A stretch of DNA of 64,000 bases from Talinum fruticosum (Eukaryota > Streptophyta > Magnoliopsida > Caryophyllales > Talinaceae): the NCBI GenBank assembly GCA_021018815.1, contig JAITYX010000052.1, forward strand, positions 4,330,501-4,394,500, read 5' to 3'. The notes beneath the pieces are model-generated. The model searched no databases. It was not told where the DNA came from and saw only the letters and a program-made list of their open reading frames with translations. A program made the translations under genes and the position numbers. This document shows positions 37,401 to 48,800 of this stretch, in pieces (the stretch's first letter is position 1; every line of letters starts with the position of its first letter).

Positions 37401-39820
37401 ACGAACCACATGAAAATGCTATTATTTTGATTTCGTATTTCAACCTCCACAAAAACAGTTACTTAAATTTCAAGAGTTCACCCCTCAAAATCCACAACAC
37501 AGTTTCTCACTCTTGAAGGTCTTTCGGCTTTGATGACTGAAACTGCTGAAAAAGAGGGGGAACATAATCTACACCAGAGAATCTTCCAACTCTAGGACCA
37601 GAAAATTTCATGCACACTACAAGCATAACCCTATTATCATTGAGAAACAAAAAATGGTGCATATACATCTGAATTTGTGAGTTCACTACAACATATTTCC
37701 CAGCGCGATAAATAACCAACGGAACATTACACTCCGAAGACATTTTTCACTAAACTACATGGGCACCCAAATAGAAGGAATTGCCCTCTACAAATTTTAT
37801 CTAGATGTTACACAGGAAGACATTCTGATGCGCTAATGCTACATATTGTACAAAAAAAAAGGACGGGGAAGGGGGTGTTCCAGATTGCCAGGGGCTGAAT
37901 ACTTCATACGCAGAAAGTTACCTGGGAAGCAGGAAAGACAAACCATCATAAGAAACATTAGCTGAATCTCACAAGAGTGAACATGATTAATCGAATCTAA
38001 AAAAATCAATCTCATGACGACAAAAACAGATTGAAATCAGAAAAGAATAAGCAAGCTAATATGCTCAGTAGTCAGTACATGAAGTCTATGACTACAATAA
38101 CCTCTAAGTCAGCCCTCACTAGGCCAGCCATGATAAAAATACGATCCCAAGAGTAGGGATGTGGAAAAATATCCAAGTTCCGCCAAAGCACCTCCTCTCT
38201 TACACCCTATATTTCCCTACTGGGAAGGAAATACGTGCATCCCCAGACATGAAGTTCGGACCACCCAATTGGAATTGGCCTGGTTGTCATCTATAAAAGA
38301 ATATTATATCAAGTCCAACTTCATATGATGTTTGTTATCCACAGGTAATATGTTGACCATCCACAACAATCTTGTATGATAGGTATTGGCACGACAGATG
38401 CATCATTTTGTTTGGAATGGCTATTTAACAGGGACTGACATTATATATATATATATATTAATGGGCAAAACACGGCAAAAGTGAAATCATAGCTATAAAG
38501 CTCCCTCGTAAATACTAACATACTTGATATCATCTCTGAGAATATGAATGTCAAACTGTGTCACATACAGTCAGAAATCTGTGCCTATCTGTGCTATGTC
38601 CCATATTTCAGCTCAGAATCCCGGATCACTGCTATGTCCCATATTTCAGCTCAGAATCCCAGATCACTGCTATGTCCCAAGTCAGAGGTAGGCATATTAC
38701 AACCCCCCTCCCCTTCTAAAACAACATACAACAATTCCTTCAGCCTAACAAATCACGGGCTATTCTCCTCAATTATGCTCCTCTGAAACCCCTGAGTTCT
38801 ATGCTCCTCTGAAAACCCTGAGTTTTTCTTTGCTGAATAACCAAAAATTATACTAAAATGACAGAGGATATCACCCATATCCAGAAGGGGTAACTACACA
38901 ATGACCTCAAGCTCTCTCATGAAATTGTCTAGGAAACCCAAAAATGTCAAATTTTCTCCATAACTTTGAACTTCACTCCAACTACACAAAAAAAAAAAAG
39001 CTTCAACTATTGAAAGGACATAGCTTTTGCCACAAAAGATAGCTGACTCCTTTCCTTTCATGTATTCCAACAGAATGCCAATGAGACAGCCTCCAAATAC
39101 CAGGAATCCAACTCTTCTTCACCCTTCTTTTCCAAGCCACCGACACATTCAACATTCTTTGGTTGAATCCAACTAAAGCTCCATCAATAACATTGTTTCT
39201 TCTCTTTCATCAAAACCACCCTTTTGTATTGCATTATTTTTCCTTTTCACTGTCATGGTTCAATAAAATCTTTAGAGATGCACTAGGACTGCTACTGAAC
39301 AACACAAGGAGGCAGGGGAGGAAAGCTAGGAAAAGAAAAATATGAGGGAAACCAGCATATCAATCTACGACTTTTACCAAGCCTGCATAGCCCACAGGGT
39401 CAAAGGAGAAAATAAAAAGAAGGGTCACAGTTGGAGTGCGGTTGGTAGTTTCTTGCAAAACCAAAACAAAGCGACTGAAACCACAATATCTCTATAGGAA
39501 CCTCAGAAGCTACCCCAATGCCATCATCATTAATTCAGCATTCCGAATCTTGCCCCTGTATTCAGACTATACGAAAAACCAGCCCAAAACTAGCTATGTA
39601 CAGTATTAAATGGTCGGTCAGAAATGCATACATACATGAATGTTTGCATATCTGGACATAACTACCTTCTTTTTTTTGGGGGGAGGAGGGAGGGAGCATA
39701 GGTATCGAATTGCAGGTCCAGGAAAGAGGGGAAAAGGAGAAGATACAGAAGATCTCTCCAAATACCTTATCATAGGAAGCATCAGCTGCTTGCCGCATAA
39801 AGGTTCAGACAGGCATCAAA
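37401..39820. other. Downstream flank of the PHD-finger gene
   Basis: GC content is higher than in the desert to the left and poly(A)-rich minus-strand signals are frequent, so part may be 3' UTR of the PHD-finger gene. A minus-strand ATG frame of 78 codons (37743-37507, starting MSSECNVPLVIYR) is not recognised. It could be a small gene, a UTR-borne frame or chance. Confidence 0.3.
38593..38679. repeat. 38-base tandem repeat, 2.3 copies
   Basis: The unit begins GCTATGTCCCATATTTCAG and ends CCCGGATCACT. Copies start at 38593, 38631 and 38669 (partial). The first two differ by one base, so the duplication is recent. Confidence 0.9.
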
Positions 39821-42800
39821 TCAACTACAGGTATCCACATCCAAATTATCATTGGGACAGAACGCCCGTTTAGACTCATCATAGAACCAACTGCAAGGCA
39901 CAATCACACAGTTTAAACACAATTTAATCAATTGATGATATATGCATGCAAAATGACAAATGCTATGAAATCCGGGGGTTGCTTCATTTTTTTGTCAGCA
40001 AATACAGCTGCAGATGAAGTTTTTCCTATGATTTCATCAATTTCTTTCTAATCTCCTGTTTCACAACTTATTGCCACTATTCATATTTGCTTAGCCCACC
40101 CTCTCTGCTATTTTTCAGTCAGGACTGGTACTTGAAGTATCGTTTCTCCATAAAACTCATAGTGCATCTTCCCTTGAACTCGTCCCCTTTTCTAGTTCAT
40201 TTCCCAGTACCAGCCAAGTTGTCCTAGGAAGGCAACATCCGGTGTAGCTTTGCCGGAGCTTTCTCAAACTGACAGAAAAGAATCTTAGAATATCATACCC
40301 ATGAACGGACCCAACATTGTAGCAAAGCTTTGGTGACGTGGAATATACCTTTTTTGGTTTTCATCTACTTAATCTAAATGCTGTCTGTTAATAGATGGCG
40401 TATGTCGGAAAAACTCAAGAATATCACTAACACGTGATGAATTTGACCTGCTGCAATCTAAAGGCGTTATTCGAAAAATCCTCTTGTTGTCAAGAAACCA
40501 GAAATCAGTTACTACTAAAATGCAAATCGCAACCATTTAGACTATGCTCACAACTACACCCCCCAAAAAAAAAAAGCCTCCCCTCATTGGCCCTCATGCC
40601 AATCCTAATCAACCAGAATTACACAAAGAAAAAGAACATCAATTTGTCTCCATTACAAATATGACAAATCATGCAGGCCTGATAATTATACAGATAAACG
40701 TAGCGCTCAAGTGTCATACATTTCACCTCAAACATAACAAGCCCAATTATCAATATAAATGAGAGCATACTTTCTTATAAAAACAGGTCCTGATCTGTCA
40801 TTCCTTTGAGGGCCTTGATTGCTCCTCTCAGTCTCTTCCCCAAACTTCCTGAATGGAAGGACTTCACATGGGCCTTGTACGATGGTGGCCATCACATTGC
40901 TATCATGAGTAGACTCATATACCTACCAAAAAAACAAAAACAAAAAAATGAAGCACTCATGTCATGATTCAGTTTCTACTTTCTACAATGTTGAACAAAA
41001 ATGCTGTTGCAACTTGCAAGTTTCATAAAATGCTTGAGGCAAAATTTTGTAAATAATGTAATCTCAAGCAATAAACACACATAAGACATGATTAATAACA
41101 GTTATGAACCGACCAACTCAGCACTTGGTTGGTTGGTATCCTTTAAAGTTTTTTATCTCCAGTCACATTTCATCCTCTCATTCTGAGGATAAGGGGCTTA
41201 GAGTTGCGGCTCATAGAAAGCTGCAGCTCAAAGACAAAGGTTTACTAGATCCAGCAAAGAAAAAAAGGAAAAGGAAAAGAAGGGGTGACTCTGCTAAAAT
41301 GTATTTGTTAGGGAAAAAAAAAAGAGAATACCTCATTGCTTTGCGGAGCACCCGGGCGGCCAACCTCCTTCGGTAAGTCATCAGGAAAGTAGCATTTATG
41401 AACAATAAGCCACTTTGAACTGGTTTGACTGTCTTCCCACATGCCCTAAATCAATCGGAAAAAATATTTTAGGAGTCAATTAGACCGATCGGCAACAAAC
41501 AGTATAACATGTAAAACTGTCAACGAAACATATAGCCCCGTAGTAGATATAGCTCTTATTTGATAGATGGAAAACATCCATCAGATAAACTTGCCTGGAT
41601 CTTCAAAGGTGTCATTTTGCCATAGCTGGAACTGAAAAGAGCATAATCTTGAACTTTATATACTACTCCACTTATGCAACAAGATTGAAAAAACTTCTTC
41701 TCGTTGACAACTCTAGCTATGTCACCAATCCAATTGACATTATGCAGGTTGCTCTCCGATGCCTCAGCAAGCTCCCTATGCTGATCGTCAGCTCTTTTTT
41801 TCTCAAGAAGATTTTCTTCCCCAACATCTTTCTCACGTCTGTCGCCATCATGATGCTTACAACCAATAACTCCATTGCTCTCGCCATGTTGATGTACTAG
41901 AGCCTCTGCGCCATGTGACAACCTCTTATGGTGAACATTACTATCATTGCTCGATGTTGGCAATGCATCAGATGTACTCGTCATTCCAGATACAAATGGA
42001 ACGCTTGATTCCATCTCCGAAATCAATCTATCTCCAGAAGGAGAAATTCCTGAATTCACTGCCTGCTGACAAGATTTATCACCAGAAGATCCGGTTGATG
42101 TTGCCAGAGAGGCCTCTACAATAGCTACTTTTGCCTCACTTGGAGACTTCACCAAGTTAGATGTGTCATCTTTCTTTGTGACTACACACATGTCCTTCTC
42201 ATTGGTCTCGCTTCCATGGTGCAGGTTTGACTCAGATGATGACTCAACTTTAACAGCCTGAGGGTCTGAATTAACCTCTGTTTTTGCAGTGGTGATTGCA
42301 TTTGAGTGGTTAACCTTCTCATCCACACTTTCTGACTTCTTGTCTGACGATAACTGAATGACAGCAGTGTTCGAAGGAGCCTTTGAAGCATTCATATTTC
42401 TGGTGACACGACCGTATTTTGGAGGGAAGGGTTTCCCACGGTTCATTGCCAAGCACCTAGGGCAATGCCATTCACCTCTAGGAATGCCCTTTGCATTGTA
42501 TGACTGAAGACATCCAACATGAAAACCCTTCTCACAGGCGTCACAAACAAGCACATTTTCTACACCATTAATGGCCAACTTGCAAAACTGACATGAAATT
42601 GACCTGTTCATATAATCCCTTGAAGGAGGAGTCCAAGCAGGACGCTCAGCAAGCTTTGGATCCAACAGCTTTTGCACGACCTTCGAAATCTCGTGATGCT
42701 GAGGAAAAACAGGAGAAGCATGAGCAAAGTGCATACCCTGCATGGGGTGATGCTGATGCACAGAAGGCTTATTCCCTGGAGCTGCATGGCTGACAACAGG

Positions 42801-45800
42801 CCTAGGAGTTTGACCAGTTGTTGCTTGTGCAGTCATTTGTGGAGCACTTAATTTAGCATTACCATCCACTCTGCCAGGCAGATGATCAGGAATCTTCTTC
42901 TGTATTCCAATGTTAACCCATGGACCCGATTGAGGTTGCAAAGGCACAGGAGTAGTTCTTACCACACGTTGATCAGCTGAAGAGCCCACTGAAAATATAT
43001 AGTATAAACACTCATATGAGAGCGCTACATAAAAGGATATCAGGAGATACATGTAATACATAAATACAGTAATATTTATGAACAATTAAGCACACAGCCA
43101 ATAATACATTAAAAGTGTCATGGTTACAATGTAGACAAAAGTCACTGAGACATTTAAGCATTAAGGATTTACTTCAAACAATGCAACACACTAGTATAAA
43201 CTTATGAAAGAAGGTATAGAACATGGATAATCTAACAGATTACAAACTTGAGCAACTTGTTCTTTATACCTAACATGACAAGAGGATAAATGTGATGCTT
43301 GGAGAAAATGCATGGACCTTCAATTTTTTCCCTTTTCAGGTAAGGAGCAAAGTCTCATACTAGCAAACTCCTTCAACCAAGAGAGAGAGATAAAGAGCGA
43401 GGAAGTCACACCCTCATCCTGGGGGAAATAACAACACAAAAAAATGAACAAAAGAAAACAATCACTGACAGGAAAAATCCAAGCCAAGGCCACGTGGTGA
43501 GTGAGAGCGAATTAGGAAAAGGAAGACAATGTCAGCATGTGGTTTGCTGCCCCACCACAGCCATTGAATACCTTAACTGCCACTTCTATGATCCCAAAAC
43601 AATGTTGCTATAATCATATTCATCTCTTTCTCTCTACATATTAATTAGGCCATTGTTGGAATAAAATCACTTTGTGCGTAAAAATTATTTATTTTAGCTC
43701 AAATTCTATATTGTTTTAATTAGAAGCTATTATATCTTTTAACACTATTTATTTCATATCATTATCATGTCATGACAACAACCCCACAAGACAATATTCA
43801 TGTGGGTATAAAATTTCTCATCTAAGTGACCAAAAAGAGGGGTACGGGAATTTTCAGGAAAACGAACGAGGAGGACACCGGCAAACCTCCATCACACCTA
43901 TCTGATTTAGACCCTTCATTTACCAAGGTGTATCCATACAGGACACTCAATGCTCTGACACGGTTTTGACACTTGGACACTATAAATTACACCAAACATC
44001 CTAAAAATTCTCGAAAATAGCCAAGTTCGGCACTTGGACATGTATCCACATAATACATTTGTATCCAAACTTAAGCAACATAGCATCATAAAGCCATAGG
44101 TGAAATGACAGCCAAGTGATTCATGGTAAGTCACAACAAAGAATTCAATCATGCTCTTCTCTTCTTCAAATATAGGGTTGAAAACCTAAATCCCTAAACT
44201 GGCACCTTGGAGAGTAAAATTCACTAATCCTGTAATTCGAATATTTCCTACTACAACCCATCCACTAGTGCCTGAATGTTGCAAGATTTGAATTCTTATA
44301 TCCTTGGCAGATTTCGGGAAAACCGCCTAATGTGGCCTCTTTGAATCGCATTATAATAATTTGTAAATCAGATCAAGGATAGCACTTATAGAAATGATGC
44401 TGACGTTTCTGGACTTCATGTACAGTAAAATAGCCTAATAAATGAAGAGATTATGCTAACACTAGAAGACTTATAGTAATATAATAAGAATCAAATATAT
44501 CACACAATTAAAGCTCATCAATATGTGTGCTTCATGCTACATGATAACAATAACTAATTATTGATTTTGTTTAGTAGGTTTATAAATCTCTAATCATGTA
44601 AACGCAGCACCTCAAGTGGGTACGTTATGTGCTACATTCGCCATTATAAAGTTTATTACCTTATATCTCAAAGATTCTTGGGTCTATAATTTTAGAACAG
44701 AAGATTCAATGATTTATGTTACCATCAAACAATTTGTGGCCTACATGCCAAAAAAGCAAGTTTGGCTTCGATCAAAGGCATAAAAATATTTATTACACTT
44801 ACCTATTTGAGCTTGTGAACTTATCTATGAAAGCACTAAGCCTAGTTTGGGGGAACATGCAATTATTCGGGTTTTTAAGGGTAAAATAGACAATTCTTTA
44901 TAAGGGACATCAAAAAATTAAAGGGTGTTAAATCCTAGTTTGGGGTAACTAACTTTGTGAGAATATCCCTCATAAATCTGGACTTATACGGATAATTGCA
45001 AAACAAATGTTAAGACTTGTTAGATGGCTATCTTGGTACGGCCTGTATATCTGCTTGATACCATAAACTGATTAAATTGTGTGGTAATTCCATGCTATGT
45101 TATCAGCATCTAAAGTATATGATCAAAACTTTATTACATTATATTAGTAAATATTACTATTTGAAGATGTGAATATATGTGACCTTTGAGACCACTTGGG
45201 ATGCCTACACAGGTAGATACCGATTATAAAGATTATGTTAACAATTTTCCCAATATCTATTAAACGCGAATCATTGGGTCGTGATTCTTAATTGGTTAGA
45301 AAGTATCTACGTAAACCCTCAGAGAATAGGCATAAATGATACACCGAAAGTCTTCCCGCCAAGTAAATGAATGTGACAAGGTTGCCTTGTCTAGGCTGGA
45401 TACTCCCGCTTTACCCAACAGCTGGCATTGTAGGTTTGCAACAAGATAAGGTGGTTGAATGCCAGAGTTGGTTACATGATGTCTATTATGAGCAAAGGAA
45501 AGATGACGAGTCTTACCAGTCATAAGAAGCTGGTTTGTTCTTGCATATTAGAGGCAGTTACAAGTTTAACACATATACAACCACTTTTTCACAAAGTTAA
45601 AATTTTTGGACAACTATTTCAGCTTCACATTGATGTGGACTAAAGCAAAACGCCACCCTAAACTATCCTGTGCTTCATTGCGGTGGAGTGGTAGGAAGTC
45701 AACACTCTTTAAAACTAGGCTGAGGGACACTGCCTCTTTGAAGTTTAAGAAGGTCACATAAATCTGAACCTTCCCCCCAAAAAAAAAAAAAAGAAAAGAA

Positions 45801-48800
45801 AAAAAAAGCACCATGCCTAGGTAGGACTTCAGGTAAGGATTTTATTTGATTGAGCAAGTAAGTAAGTCCTACCAATATTATACATAAATAAAAGGTTCTT
45901 AAGAAATTTTCACGATCCTGCTTATACGTAATCAGTACATGGGCGACAAAATCAGTAAGGACATTTAAGGTTATAAGGTTAAACCCCTAAGTACACAAGA
46001 GAAATGTATTAAAGACAATGAAAACCTAGGGATGAGAGCTTAGTTTCACATAATAATGCAGAGAAAGGTGACCAGAAGTAGAAATGAGAATGAGTAGATG
46101 ATGCAAATGATTTCATGGTAGAGTATTATGTCATGACCATATCACATAATACAGGATCACACTCAATAGTAGTATACCCCATGCTATGTTTTGGTTTTAC
46201 TGATGAAGAGAAATAGGAGAGCTTTTTATGGGATTAAAACTTCACTTGATAAAAGACAAGTGGCTCAAGACTTTATTCTTTGGGAGGAGGATTTTTGTTC
46301 CTCTTCAATTGATTTAATTGATTTTGTGGATAAGCTATTTTTCCGGTAGATTTCTCGTCTTTCCAATCTCTCTCTCTCTCTCTCTCTCTCTATGTATATA
46401 TATATGGAATCATACTCAACACTAGTAATTTTTAGCCCAAGTTGATTGTCATTGTGGAAAATATTTGCAATTAGCCCAAATAAGTGTCATGTATTGCATG
46501 AGTAGAAAGAAATCCTACAAAGATTTCAAAGGAAAGTTTATTCAAAGAAAGTTTTAAAGCTACCATCACAGAGACTACATCTATTAGGAGCACGCAGTTT
46601 TGAGTAAGTAAAGTTCACTTGGACAAGGTGCTGTACTAACCCCTTCTCCTACATTTTCAGATGCTTAAGCAATCAAAATTCATCTCGCCCTTAACGTGGA
46701 ACCCTCAACGTCGCTATGCATTACTTCTGAACATTGTTAATGTGATGAATGTTCTGAAATTTGAGAAGTGCCTATTAGAAATCAAGAACATTTGCAATTG
46801 AACTGCATTGTTTATCTCCATAATGCTCAAACCTCAGATTGGCATGTAGGAGTTATATATTAATTTTAAATCTTATTTTGATCATTATAAGGGGAAATGT
46901 TCAAAGTTGGTTAATTCTCTCACAGTTAAGACAAAATTGTGTCAAATTGAAACTCTGGAGCTTTAAATATGTAAATAACTTAGTGGCCTCTTCCTGAGGT
47001 TTGAGGCATGCAACACGAACCATGGTTTAGCATGGATATTACAACAAAAAAGTCTGCTCAACTACTGCATTTTTTCCTAAACAGAAAAGCACAGACTCAT
47101 AGTATTTATTGCAATGCGAACTATAGCATATTACAGCTCTATCAATGAAACATAAAGAAGATAATCCACAATAATGGCATGTATCAACCAAAACATAGAA
47201 AAGAGACCATTAAGACAACCCAGTTCACAGGTCTCCGACTATACTATGCCTCAGCTTTCTATCCCATCTTGACATCCCTAAAAAAACATAGGACTCATAA
47301 CGGGGCAATGCTACCAGAAAATTCAACTTGAGCAGCAGGTCTGACCAGCTGGACCAGAACCTATCAATGATCTGGTCTGCTATTCACAAAAGCTGGATTA
47401 GTTATTGCACCCTCTACTAAAAATGAAGTTCAGAAAAAGCTTGCTCTTCATTTTTCCTTGTTCTATTGATTAGTTTAAAAATCAAGGGCACAAGCCGCTG
47501 GTGATAGCGCCTCACAGTACCATAAGCACAGCCCATTCTTGTAAAGGGCCTTAGCGTGCCTTGGGTGGAAGTACACTCACGCGCCTCATGGAATTTGACT
47601 CAAAATACAAGAAATTGAATGAAGTGACCCTTATATAAGCATCAAAAATCACTCTGGTTTTGTATATAGTGTTAATTGCCTTACATAGTCCACCGATTGT
47701 TGTTATTCTAGACCTAAGGTTTTATTCGGAAACCCTAGATCTGTAAATTCGAGATTCAGTTGATGGCGTTTAGTGTCGGATCCATCCAAAAAAAAACTTA
47801 TTTGGGCATAAATTTTTTAGAAAGTTCGTGCACCCTTTGAGCCTCGTCGTATTGAGGCGTGTTGTACGTATGCATTTCAAGGGGTTTTGTTTTCAAAATT
47901 GATACTTTCACATAATTTAACATATATAAGGCATATATACAAGAACATAAATATCAACAAAGGATTACACACTGCAAACTACTAAAAACAACCTGAATTT
48001 GTTTGTATATTGAAGCGATGGAGATGAAGATAAAAGGAACGAAGCCTAAAATAAGAAGATTTGGGAATAATCTCGGATATGGAAAACTAGTGTATTTTAA
48101 TGATATTTTTATGTTAATTTCACAAAGGATAATATATGGTATTTTAGAAGAGTCAAAATAAAGATATTTAGCAGTATTTTATCAAGATTTAGTTTCCTAG
48201 TCCATTAGAATAATATTAGATTATATATTTCTATCCTTTTAGATTTTATATCTTATGTTTAGGTTTCCTAATATTAGTTAATCTCTTAATTATATAAAAC
48301 CCCTTTATGTAATTGGAGAAGGCAGACTATGAATAAGAGTTGATGTGGAATTTTGAGTTTCTCTATATGAAATTGCTTGATTCTGTGTGAGTCACCCCTT
48401 CCTGTAGGAATTTCTCTCATAGTGTCCTACATCAATCCCTTTGTAGGAATTGCTCTCAGAGCATCCTACATCATGAAGTTTTCAGTTCAACCTGATCTAA
48501 CAGGTTCTACTAGCTAGGCTGTTGATCCAGCACTTAATTTGACATGATTCCAGTAACTTTGACTGGCCGAATACGGACAGCTTTAAAGGGTTCAATTGAC
48601 ATCTGAAACATATGCTTAACACTGACAGTCCGACACAACACAAAAAAGCATTGAACACATTCCAACAACAAAAATGGAGATTCAATATAATTTCCAGATG
48701 TTTTAGTTTAGCTTCCTAATATCTGATTGCTTTAGTAATTATAGCTACAACATAGGTATAGGATCGTGACTGCAGATTGTATCATTGAAATAGTTCCATG

